From Eubacterium sp. (lineage in GTDB: Bacteria; Bacillota; Clostridia; Oscillospirales; Acutalibacteraceae), in NCBI GenBank assembly GCA_017450645.1, contig JAFSTE010000005.1, forward strand, positions 62,001-126,000: DNA of 64,000 nt. Direction: 5' to 3'. Positions within the stretch are counted from its first letter, which is position 1, and each line of letters opens with the position of its first letter. The notes beneath the pieces were generated by a model. It was not told the DNA's origin and searched no databases. It was given only the letters and a program-made list of their open reading frames with translations. A program made the position numbers and the translations under genes. Shown in pieces: positions 40,501 to 50,200 of the stretch.

Positions 40501-43479
40501 GCCTGAGTAGTAAGCAAGTGTGTCGGTGTGAATAAGTGCGTTAAACGGTGAAGAAGCCTTAGTGTAAGAGCTGCTGTCACTGCTGTAGTAATCAGAATTC
40601 GGGATAATCTTTGTGTAACCCTGACCTGAATATCTTGCACCTAAAAGACCGTTAATTGTATCAGCGAGAATATCGTCGTATACAGCATGGTCAATATCCT
40701 TAACCGAAATCGGGTTGGAGTTGATAATGTCAACTACCTGCTTAAGGATATTTGTAATACCGTGGTTAGGACCGATATCAAGGATACCGCTGATAATCTT
40801 GTTGTAGAACAAATCGTAAGAGTCGAAGCCGCCCTTTGTACCGTTCTGAAGAGTACCGAGTACAGGGAAGATACGGTTTGCAACATTATCGATGTTCTGC
40901 CATATTGTGTTGCTGAGCTTGAACTGGCAAACGCCCGATGAGTTAACTACACCGAGGAGTGAAGCAACAGCCTTACCGGGAAGTGTTGAGGAACCGAAGC
41001 CCTCGCTGTTGTTGAAGTTCTCCTGTGAAGCATAGTAACAAGCTACCGAATTAAGGATATCCCAGATTTCAGTATCATCGTTAACATCTGTCTCGTAAAC
41101 ATTCCACTCAACCCACTCGCCGTTAACCTCGTGTCTGCAAGGTACATAAGCCTGAAGGATGTAGCCAAGAGCGTCACGAGCCATCGGCATAATTGTGCCT
41201 TCGAATGTAGCGTTAATAACGCCGTCCTGCTCTGTCCAAAGAACGCTGTAGTTCTTCTCGGGAAGTACATATGAGAGATACTCTGCAAGTGCTACTGTTG
41301 CAACACCTTCAGCGTCAACGCACTTATCCCAGTCAGTATCGTGGATAGTATCAGTAATATTCCATTCGTTAAGAACTGCGATAAGAAGCGGAACACAAGC
41401 CTCTTCAAATACAGTCTCGGAAAGGTTATCAGATTCCGATACATCGGAGATACTGTGGTTATGATAATAAGCAGCGAGGATGTTCTCGTCTGCGCAGTTA
41501 GCAGCGTACTCAAATACTTTAACAGCATTGCCTACAAGTGTGTTGGCAATTGTCTGAGAATCGGTTGTCTTAATAGTAGCAAGCGACGGACGCTGAATGT
41601 CAGTAACGACATTGTTCTTGCCATCGCCGAGACCGATGTTCTCGCTGTCCGGGAAGAGGTCGTATACAGCTGCAACAAGTCCGTTGTTGATACCCTCAAC
41701 AATGCTGTCATAATCGGTGAATGCTGTTTCGAAGAAAGTCTCGATAGCATTAGCGCCGGTCTGTGCAAAGTAAAGGTTGATAGGACCTGTCTGCATTTCA
41801 AAGTACTTATCAGCAAGCGGGCTGTAACGAAGCTCGTTAAACAGTGAAGAAGCAGGAATGTCTCTCCAGTTGTACTGAGCTTCCTCTTTAACTCTTCTGT
41901 CGTAATTGAATGAATCTTTTACGCCCTGAAGGAACTGCTCGGGAGAAGTAAGGGTGTTGCCGTCTTTATCCTTATACCAGGTATAAACGTCAGCTGCCCA
42001 AGCTTCTACGTTAGCGTCTGAGTAGTTAGCTACCCAGTTCTCCGTGTTCCAGGTGCCGTTTTCGGTAACCCAGTCATAGAACTTGTTATCGAAGTTAGAG
42101 CCCTGGATAGAGCCTGTAGATTCGTTACCGTTAAAGTTAGCCTGTAAAAGTGTGAGCGTCGGGTCAATTGCTGTTGTCCAAGCAATCTCAAGAGCCTTAA
42201 ACGCAACATCTGAGAAAGTATCAGTAATAGTTACATCAACTTTTCTGTCGCCGTAAACGAAGATGCAGATGTTACCGTCGCTTTTGCCGTTATCATCCAT
42301 AGAATACTGGAGATTCGAGTCATAACCGTAATGCTCGCAGGCTTGCTCATAGGTAGCGTCATTATTTTTCATATAAGTAGAGATATAGTACCAACGACGA
42401 GCGGAGCTGTCCTTTTCCATGTCAGCTTTCCATACGCCTTCAGTTTCTTCCTCAGCCTCGGTAAGGATGTGGTCGTAATAAACTTCCTTAGTTTCCTTCT
42501 TACCGCTTGTGTTAGTAACCTCCTTATAGTAAACATACTTACCATAGTCGTCACTGCTCTGGTCGAGGTTGATTTTGTCTACTTCATTTGTATAAGTAAT
42601 TTCAACGTTAATTTTCTGGATAAGCTCGGTTGTGAGCTTAGTAACAAGCTGAGTATCAAAGTCCCAAGATGTCTGAGCCTTACCATTATTCTGGAAGTCA
42701 GTCTTAAATGCATCAATCTCAGAAGCTGTGTACCAGTTTGTGTTCTGCCAGATAAGATTTGCTACGATGTTGTAAACAAGGTTTGTTTTGTAGCCACTCC
42801 ACATACCTAATGCGTCCTGCAGAAGGTCATAAACATCACCACCGATAATACCGGTAACGATTGAGCCGAGATTAAGAGTTCCCTTAAAGAAATTACCGAG
42901 AACGTTCTTTCCGGCAAAGTCGTTGGAGTTAATGTAGAGAGTCTGAGCAAGTGCCATAAGAATATCTTTAGCATCGTTAGCTGCCCTATAGCTTTTACCG
43001 CACTTAGACGTTACAACGCTTGATGAAGTGCTGTAGCTAAGATTTGCCAGCGGGCTGAGGTTAAGGTTTTTAACATCACCGCCGACAACGCCGCCGTATT
43101 TGCTTAAGATTTCGTTACCCTGTCTAACAGTATCAAGGATACCGTCGATGCTGTCGAGGTAAGCGTCAATCTTAATGGTATCAATAACGATGTTTTGACT
43201 AAAGTAAATATGGTCGTTGCCCATCAAACCAACGATAAGGTCGTCGATGTAGAGGTCGGCATAATCCAAAAGTGCTTCTGCGGTCTGCTCGTCGGTAACT
43301 TCTGCCCAAGCAAGGAAGTTAGCAGCGAGGTTATTATCATGGTAGTCGTCTGTTGACTTTGCATACGCAGTGATAACACCGGTAAAGCAAGTAACTGCCA
43401 TAATAACCGCAAGAAACAGTGCAATCAGTTTGTGTGTAAATACTTTAGATTTTGATTCCACTTTTAAATTTTCCTCCAT
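37054..43479 (-). CDS. Very large secreted protein with C-terminal dockerin
   Basis: A 2,141-residue exported protein. A signal peptide (about 15-40, LIALFLAVIMAVTCFTGVITAYA) is followed by about 1,900 residues with no family I recognise: alternating helical (FPVLGTL, VVDIINS) and beta-rich, Asn/Ser/Tyr-rich segments (for example YSNNGTTGCWQGAMFAV). The C-terminal about 190 residues are the regulatory-like and dockerin modules nearly identical to those of the gene at 35902. The ATG at 43479 has no ribosome binding site, whereas a GTG at 43461 lies 11 nt after GGAGG, so the real start may be there. Codons are strongly biased. Likely a structural or enzyme component attached through its dockerin. 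Confidence 0.75.
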   Translation of the reverse strand: MEENLKVESKSKVFTHKLIALFLAVIMAVTCFTGVITAYAKSTDDYHDNNLAANFLAWAEVTDEQTAEALLDYADLYIDDLIVGLMGNDHIYFSQNIVIDTIKIDAYLDSIDGILDTVRQGNEILSKYGGVVGGDVKNLNLSPLANLSYSTSSSVVTSKCGKSYRAANDAKDILMALAQTLYINSNDFAGKNVLGNFFKGTLNLGSIVTGIIGGDVYDLLQDALGMWSGYKTNLVYNIVANLIWQNTNWYTASEIDAFKTDFQNNGKAQTSWDFDTQLVTKLTTELIQKINVEITYTNEVDKINLDQSSDDYGKYVYYKEVTNTSGKKETKEVYYDHILTEAEEETEGVWKADMEKDSSARRWYYISTYMKNNDATYEQACEHYGYDSNLQYSMDDNGKSDGNICIFVYGDRKVDVTITDTFSDVAFKALEIAWTTAIDPTLTLLQANFNGNESTGSIQGSNFDNKFYDWVTENGTWNTENWVANYSDANVEAWAADVYTWYKDKDGNTLTSPEQFLQGVKDSFNYDRRVKEEAQYNWRDIPASSLFNELRYSPLADKYFEMQTGPINLYFAQTGANAIETFFETAFTDYDSIVEGINNGLVAAVYDLFPDSENIGLGDGKNNVVTDIQRPSLATIKTTDSQTIANTLVGNAVKVFEYAANCADENILAAYYHNHSISDVSESDNLSETVFEEACVPLLIAVLNEWNITDTIHDTDWDKCVDAEGVATVALAEYLSYVLPEKNYSVLWTEQDGVINATFEGTIMPMARDALGYILQAYVPCRHEVNGEWVEWNVYETDVNDDTEIWDILNSVACYYASQENFNNSEGFGSSTLPGKAVASLLGVVNSSGVCQFKLSNTIWQNIDNVANRIFPVLGTLQNGTKGGFDSYDLFYNKIISGILDIGPNHGITNILKQVVDIINSNPISVKDIDHAVYDDILADTINGLLGARYSGQGYTKIIPNSDYYSSDSSSYTKASSPFNALIHTDTLAYYSGSDSYETGIVGILICNIYEFFGGGNYSNNGTTGCWQGAMFAVKAVNNFIPSFVPQLSEHTIGMVTAKVSNPSQSNLTAGNAYSTTDLVITNNSMGLNRFYRNASGVNENDRYFAYINSVSVKDSDGNTPSSNNVTIGAYTRTVAPEEFVKVSISGKAPSGTKLYIFTIDYDIYMGKKGSTRGTSLYSNLQTRAYLYLTTNKDWRSTLYTWDYSTNPVVKGFDGTYETSSYNQSNAYTSSTVRGGTSNQIWTAFPNDFIVPMSNPHSIEELGFRGKNTTSSSFGSNRAFDGVYTYLTSGTEYYTISNNTVNSTITTASADNTGAAYAAIDRSTGDIINYDRVDKYYNGSWHRGTKSSDTTSYDGNSFNTKNLYQGYAASDTTGQNYSDYSTRPHVVYTFNEALAAGIVQGVQRTPAEMNADGTVKSYVYQSVMVTPNTLNLGANKISGYEQYGMSWGTPTPGIFLKAGKTTVEKGANIYSQFVAYDGTTALEADDYNMKVHVYTSNNNNMNATIHMHISDDSAANTLSSKYEGYMKEMGSYQASDFSDPTNFNKMQSSFENALATMSTSVNASNCDTLGSKTRIQGLTQETTAIAGDLAYKPVPVSVNIPASMQVDAVKGSEFWYWNKELTMPIYSNEALTDADVDSIQTLENGDKVGYDATGAAVIKQSGSSDWHLKNEIAYNYKWDTTTYSYPYLMKDTTDPKKNDADEQIYNQTQFVYRTATGEKTTSTSANAPWVYKLAESATVIVPNEETSSENRGVYQLAADNLDYWYETAKKDLVSDFAEDVHTQVTLDRENQQNENYEVVTYERMVTMAKEAEKLIWEEKNEDGDIVYNTDATSIEIAEAISVYNFYKGLVVPRGYIGDKLNEEIAHHTNGTGNYNSFIVTKVADSTHRFPYSIRDNSEVDDVDSYTVKVADGVEVEFGSVDAEGNLVNADAEGNKLYTDASWNAYVDALGAAVDVAKGQESLITETYSAKAHLITCENNLEEFVGEEPTEGFTVTGTVKVAKDEHGDSYAETSFVQNATINAVDQSGEIVATTTTANDGTFSLDVPSTAVSLKIVKYCVIERTITLSGEAVTDYPAIPVVAIDYNNSGGYDATDKGLFKSKYEADDADADLNGSGGADASDKGIFKLFNKDMDYTYSDFTL

Positions 43480-43623
43480 TTAGAATTTTTTACGAATAAC
43501 GCGCTGAATGAAACACAGAACATCACAATCTCTGACCACACTGCAAAAGTTGCAGTAGACTGAAGGCATTAAAACCTCTGTGTAGGCTTACGCCCCGTCA
43601 AAAAGCGCATATCACGCAACTAT

Positions 43624-43652
43624 ATTAAAACACTATTCTTTTATAAAGTCAA
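43624..43652 (-). promoter_or_regulatory. SigA-type promoter of the 2,141-residue protein gene
   Basis: Minus strand: TTGACT (43652-43647), 17-nt spacer, TTTAAT (43629-43624). The leader would be about 137 nt. Confidence 0.65.
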
Positions 43653-43723
43653 TAAAATTTTAACAATTTTTATCCTATTATATACATATCGGCGAAATTG
43701 TGAATAAATTGTGAACTAAACTA

Positions 43724-43752
43724 TTGACATTTTATCGAATATAATGTATTAT
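43724..43752 (+). promoter_or_regulatory. SigA-type promoter upstream of the giant gene (distal)
   Basis: Perfect TTGACA (43724-43729), 17-nt spacer, TATTAT (43747-43752). It would give a long leader of about 465 nt before 44225. It may also serve an unseen small RNA. Confidence 0.6.
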
Positions 43753-44097
43753 TTAGTTGGATATTAACAATTTGTTCACAAACTTTTTACAATTGTTAAT
43801 AATTTTGTTTTACACAACGGTGAATCTGTATGTAAAGTATTTGCGCTTTACCCTGCTGTAAATTTCGACAAGCTTTTTACTTTTACACCTCAGCATATTG
43901 GGGTGAATTTTTGACCGATTTACTACATTTTGTTATACAAAATATGCTCCGTGATTTCTAAAATCGGCTTTTTGGCAATCGTGATTTTTAACAAAAATAA
44001 AAAAGTTTTTTGTCTAATATGCACAAGGGAAATTGCTTGCGAGTGTCAATATTAGTGGAAATTTTGAATAATTTGTGAACTAATTTTTAAATTTATA

Positions 44098-44126
44098 TTG
44101 ACTTATGTATTTATATCTGTTATATA
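44098..44126 (+). promoter_or_regulatory. SigA-type promoter of the giant gene (proximal)
   Basis: TTGACT (44098-44103), 17-nt spacer, TATATA (44121-44126), about 92 nt upstream of 44225. The motif TTGTGAAC sits 17 bp before its -35 box. Confidence 0.65.
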
Positions 44127-44144
44127 TATAATGAGTTTGTTCGT

Positions 44145-44197
44145 CGCAGAGTAAAATCCAAAACTGCTCTGCGTTCTCATAAACGGTAACCCCGTTT
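44145..44197 (+). promoter_or_regulatory. Two leader hairpins before the giant gene
   Basis: CGCAGAG (44145-44151) pairs with CTCTGCG (44167-44173); AAACGG (44181-44186) pairs with CCGTTT (44192-44197). Both lie in the leader of the proximal promoter, upstream of the ribosome binding site, and could stabilise the mRNA. Confidence 0.5.
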
Positions 44198-44224
44198 AAA
44201 TCATTAAAAGAAGGAGAGATGATT

Positions 44225-47200
44225 ATGAAGAAAACGAGCAAGAAATTACTTAGCCTGTTTCTGGCTATAGTAATGGTCGTAACTTCTTGCAGTGTTGGTT
44301 TCACCGCCTTTGCAGCAGACGGTAACAAAACCGATTCCAACAACAACTACTGGAAGTACGACACGGACGCAAAAACTGCGTTCTCATCACTTGAAAGCCT
44401 TGCTGACGAGTACATCCCTGCTCTTCTCAATGTAGATGCAATTAAGAATCTGCTTGAGAGTGCGCTCGGTATGGAAGTTACCAAGGACACCGGAATCCCT
44501 GAACTAGTTGAAGGAGCTTCACCGAAGCTCATCGGCTTACTCGGAGGTTCCGCAGAGAAATCAGCTATTATCCCCGGTTATTCTGAGGGTACATCTGATT
44601 ACTACTACTCCTATCTTGACAGCGTTGACAACGACGCAATGAGCTTTTATGACCTTTATAAGTTCTGTCAGGACAACAAAGACAAGGGCGGAGACCTTGG
44701 TAAGCAGTGTAAAAAGACTTTTGAAGAGCTTGATACACTTCTCGGTATGTACGACACAGCGAGAAACGCTTACGACCAGCAGTATAACGACGCTAACGAT
44801 TTTGTTGACGCTAATGTAACTGACTGGCTCTTTAACAATGTTGACGATTTTGATTTGTCAACTATTACCAAGGAGGAGCTTGGTGAAATCGTATTCACTC
44901 CTACAGGTAAAAAGCTCAGTGAAATCAAGACCGACAAGGACATTGACCCGTCCGCAACTACAGAGAACCTTGCTTTTGCGCTTAAGTATGTTAAGAGCAT
45001 GTTCCCTGAAAATACAACGCAGAAGTTTGAGAATGTTGCTGACTTTATCTACTTCACAAGATGCGACTTCGGTCTTGCTAACTTTACGACCGAGCTTTAC
45101 ATCGGTCTTATCAACGAGGGCGGCGGAACTGTAACAGCTCCGGACGATAAAACTAAAACTGTAACTCTTAAAAACTATAAGAGCGTTGCTAAACAGTATT
45201 ATTCATTTGAAGCATTCTGCGACGATTACAGTTTTAATCCCGATGACTGGACAATAATTGAAGGCGACACACCTGAAGTTATAAAACAAAAAGAAGCTCT
45301 TAAGCTCCATGTTGAGCGTATGTACGACGCATTCCTGCCACTCTTTGTTTACAGCGGTATCCTTGGTGTTGACAGCGACGGTAACGGTGAATTCGACTTC
45401 TTCGGTACATATTACAGGGATGCTTGTATAGGTATCCTTAAGTTCAGCGAGGCTTATGCAAGCGCTGACAAAACAGCTGATTATGTTACCGGTCAGAAGA
45501 TTACCAAGTCTCAGGTTAAGGAGCTCATTAAGGTTGCTTCGGACAACAACTGGGCTTCTGACTTCCAGATGCTTCTCGACTACCTTAACAGCGACGACAA
45601 TGTTTTAAGCGAGGCTGCTACTAACTATCTTAAGAATGCACTCCAGCGTGAAGCTACAAAGACTGCTGTTGCAGATCTTTGCGAACAGCTTAATGCAAGA
45701 ACTGACGAAGAGAAAGCTGACCCCGATACCTACAAGGGCATTTCTGATGCTAGACTTAACGCTAAGTATGACGAGATAAAGAGCTATAAGCTTAATGACG
45801 GAACGCCTAAGCTTTCCGATATGTCGTTCATTAACAGAATCAACTTTATGATTCCTGCTCAGTTGCTCCTTAAGTATACAGGTAACAGTGCACTTATCAC
45901 ACCGGCTATTTCCGCGTCTGTATCACCTGCTTCTGCATTCGTACTTTTCAACGAATTCAAGAACTTTGTACAGCCTAACATCAAGTCGGCAGTTAAAAAG
46001 TTCCTTAAGGACACTTACGGTATCACAAGCTCTGTAGCTTATAAGTATTCAAGATACCGCAAGGATATGAAGCCTTTCCTTGTAGAAGCTGTTAACTCGC
46101 TGCTCAACAGCAAGATTGACGAAATCTTTGCTATGGAGCTCGGCGGCGCTACAATCGAGGACCTTGTTAACTCACTGCTTGAAACAAATGTTAAGCTCGA
46201 CGCAGCTCTTAAAGATATCTGGCAGAATCTGCACGACAAACCGGTTGAAACCTTATTCAGCCTTATTCCTGTTCTTGTTGTAGCAGTTGATGAGCTTGTA
46301 GTTCCGCTTGTATTACACAGCGACGAGGACTTCACAATTCTTCAGCTTTACGACATCATTTGTAAGGGCGAGTCAGGTCTGCTTCATGATATGAGCCAGG
46401 AAGTTAACGACACCAAGGTTGGTATCGGTGCTCTTAACTTCGACCTTAACAAGATTGTTCCTGCTATCCTTAACTACTTAATCGGCAGAGATGAAAAGGC
46501 TCTCAGCTATGTAACCAAGTACGACGGCTCTGTTTACGACAACGATGTTATTAAGTTTACTAACATCTATGTTGCGGATAAGGCGCTCACAGGCGCTCGC
46601 CTTAACGGCGGTCTTGCTAAGCTCCTTAAGCAGAACAAGTCCTTCCAGGGCGACAACGCTTGGATTGCAGACGCAATTGACGAGGCTGTAACTGAGATTG
46701 CAACCTTCTCTTGCGAGGCTGTTGAGGACTACCTTGCTGTACATAAGGATGACGAAAGAATTAATAAGGAAGGCGACGAGGTTATCCAGAAGGGTCTTAA
46801 CAACATCGGCGTTGCACTTCCTCAGGTCATCGATGCTATCGGCAAGAAGTTTATAAAGAAATACAATATTAAATCCGACTGGACTTACACCTACAAGGGT
46901 AAGATTATCGATGTTAAAATCAGCGATAAGACTACTAACAAGGGTAACGCATCAATCCAGAACATTAAGCAATACGCCGTAGATAATAATCCTCAGGGCG
47001 TACTTGAATCGGTTGTTGACATTCTTATCGGCAACTGGCTTAACGGTTTACTTGATATAGTTAACGACACAACTGCTGACGAGAACAATAAGATTTCTAA
47101 GAATCTTCCGCTTGTTCAGAGCCTGCTCGAATCACTCGGCGGCTTCGGCAGCAAGAGCGTTATCACGGATGTATTCAACGGTTTATTCCAGCTTAAGAGA

Positions 47201-50200
47201 AGCGACGACGAGTCCTTCTCCCTTAAGAAACAGCCTAAGACAAACTTCGTAGGTTTCTCGAATACAAACGGTTACTTCCTGATTTCCAACATCCAGTATA
47301 AAACGAAATCCGGCGCTATTAAGGGTCTTGTACCATTTATTTCAACCCTTATCAGCCCCGGCAAAACCAAGGCAGATTACAGCATTAGCAATGTTTACAA
47401 AGCAGGAAATAAGGTAAGCGATAACTCGCCTACACTTGCTAACGCTCGCTTAAAGGATAAGTCGGCTGCAGGTACTGATTACGACGAGCTTTTAACTAAG
47501 GAAAACCTTAAGGCTGCAAAGAAGCTTGTTAAAGTACTCGACACCTTACTTGCATCTCTCCTTGAAAATACTTCACTTAACGGATTTGACCTCGATAAGA
47601 CGGATAACATCCTCGCAGGTATTGCATCGGCTGCTTCCGCTTATCTCGGCGCAGGTAACACAAACGATATTGTTAAGCTGCTTAACAACTATCTGTACTA
47701 CATTGTCGGCGAGTCTAAGTCACTCAAGAGCAGGGACGGCAGAATCGGTACCCGTCCTACCTCAAACGGTAATGTAGATAAGAAGAAGATTTACACTTCT
47801 GCTAACCTTTCAAATCTTGTTATTCAGACATATTCACTTATCGAGAATATTGTTGACTACCTGTTCTACAATAAGAATAGCGGTCTGCTCAGCACACGCG
47901 ACCCGAATATGCTTATTGCAGACGCACTCTACGGTATCATTTCACCCGACGCTGTTGCAGTTCGTATGGGCAGCAAGTACAGCGCTACGGCTAAGGTACT
48001 TAAGAAGGACGACTACAAGAACTGGAACTCCTTTAAGATTCAGCTTGAGGATGCTAACCAGACCGCAGGCAAGTACAAGAAGGATTACCTTAAGTACGGC
48101 TTCAAGAAGGGCAACAAGAAAGCGTTCTATAACGCACTCGGCGAGTCCTTCAAGGGCGTTGCAACAATTCTCAGCGCGCTCCTTACAAAGACTTATATCG
48201 ACTCTAAGCACAGCGGTAACTACTACAGCGTACTTGTTTACCCCGTACTCAGCAACATCGCTGACGCTACAGGTGCTGAGGGCGTTATGAAGCCTTCAGC
48301 GTTCAACAAAGCTACTCCTGTATCACAGCTTGTTGATGGACTTCTTACTCCTGTATCAAATATTCTTGCACAGATTTATGACGCACCTGCATCATTCCTT
48401 CTCAACCTTGTTAAGGGTATCGCAGGTATCGTAAACGATAAGAGCATAAGAACTATTATAGGCAGTCTTCTCAAGCCCGTTAAGGAATTCATTTACGGCG
48501 CTGCAAGATTCCTCGACAAGAAGGTATCCAAGCTTTCACCGACGCTTGCATCGTACCTGAGAACTCTGGCTAAAGAAAAGCTTAACCTTAACATCAACCT
48601 GCCGAAGAAGGATATAATCGTTACTCTTATCAACGGCATTAAGATTAGCGGAGTTGAAATCGGCAGCATCATTAAACTTCCGTCAATCGACTGGGATAGA
48701 CTCAATAAGGCTAAGTCACCTGAAGAGGTACTTCTCCTCATCTACGGCTACCTGGTTGACACAGTTCTTAACTCTGACATTCTCAGCGGACTTGTAGACA
48801 GTCTTGCACCGGGACTCACAAAGATTCTCAAGAAGCTCAGCGCAGCTCAGATTCTTGAAATCCTTAACGACATCATTGATTGTGTACAGAGTCCTACAGA
48901 GGTATTCTGGACCTTCAGCCAGTATGCAGGCAAGATTACAAATACATTTGTATATCCGCAGCAGGTACTTCCTCAGGAAGCAAGCAAGGCGGTTGGTCAG
49001 CTCGACGATATCGTAACAAATGTATTCCCGCTTCTTAACGCACTCGGCGTTACGGATATCGAAGGTCTTAACGCACTCGTTAACGACAAGCTTTACACAA
49101 ACGACCTTCTCACAAAGGCTACTACAGCTATTTACGGTGCGCTCAGCAAGGGCACTGTAGGCGAAGTATTCGCATTCCTTGACATTGATGTAACACCTCA
49201 GGGCTTTGCTAAGTACCTTACCAACAAGAAGTACGGTAAGACTTATACAAGCGCTGCAAAGACACTTAAGAAGGCTAAGAGCTGGGATAAGGTTAAGTCA
49301 CTTAACTGGGGCTTCACCGACGGCAGCGCTAAGGCTCAGAAGGGCTTTGTTGCAGGTCTCGCAGCTATGCTTCGTCCGCTCAACGACGCACTTTCTATCC
49401 TCCTTGCAGAGGGCAGAGTTGACAGTCTCGTTGACCTCGATGTAGTTGAGATTGCTAAGATGTTCGACACCAAGGGCTCTACTAAGCTCGGTGACGGCGA
49501 AAACGGCGCAGTTCTTGATTACAAGCTTAAGGACGGTATCTTCGAGCTCGGTATCAGGTCAAACAATAAGACCACCGGCGGCAAGAAGGTTAAGAGAAGC
49601 GTAGTTAAGATTGATATCGAAGCTATCGCAAAAGACCTTCAGGCTATTCTTGACGGCTCTAAGGGTATTGCACTCGGCACAAACGGCTATGAGAGCGCGG
49701 TTATCCCGATTCTTGAAGCATTTATGTGCAAGAAGGTTAAGACCTACAAGCAGTACAAGAAGGACTATAAGAAGGCTAAGGATAATCTCCTTATCGATAT
49801 TCTTACTCCTATCGCAGGTTTGATTGACGATGTTACACTCAAACCGTTTGATACAATAACAAAGATTCTTCCGAATGTTGCTTACTTCATCGACAGCAAC
49901 GGACTTGCTCAGGCAGTCGGCAACCTTCTCGGCCCGATTACCGGCAAGAACGGACTTCTCGGAATCCTTAAGAAGGACGGCTTTGATATCGACAAGATTA
50001 TTAAGCTCATCTTCGATAAGGACCTCGGCACAATCGTAACAGACGCGCTTGATATGAAGAATGTTAAGTTCACACTCAAGCTCGCCGAGATGGAAAAGAC
50101 CAACATTCAGGTTCTCGTTCTTCCGCTCGTTAAGACACTTCTTAAGAAGAACGACACACTTAAAAACATTGTAATTCCGGACTTCACATTAAAGAAGATT

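Larger units (their letters stand above)
43480..44224. other. 745-bp AT-rich divergent control region
   Basis: No credible gene lies here. It contains one minus-strand promoter (43624-43652), two plus-strand promoters (43724-43752 and 44098-44126), and four copies of the 8-mer TTGTGAAC/T or its complement: 43698-43705, 43709-43716, 43774-43781 (inverted) and 44073-44080. The minus-strand leader (about 137 nt, to 43479) contains a possible hairpin around GCAACT/AGTTGC-type pairing but matches no riboswitch I can name. This is the shared control region of the two largest secreted proteins. Confidence 0.65.

Noticed and set aside
43480..43617. Possible riboswitch in the leader of the 2,141-residue protein gene
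   Set aside because: I compared it with riboswitch cores I know (c-di-GMP, preQ1, fluoride) and found no convincing match. Only weak pairing is visible, so it is described as a leader.
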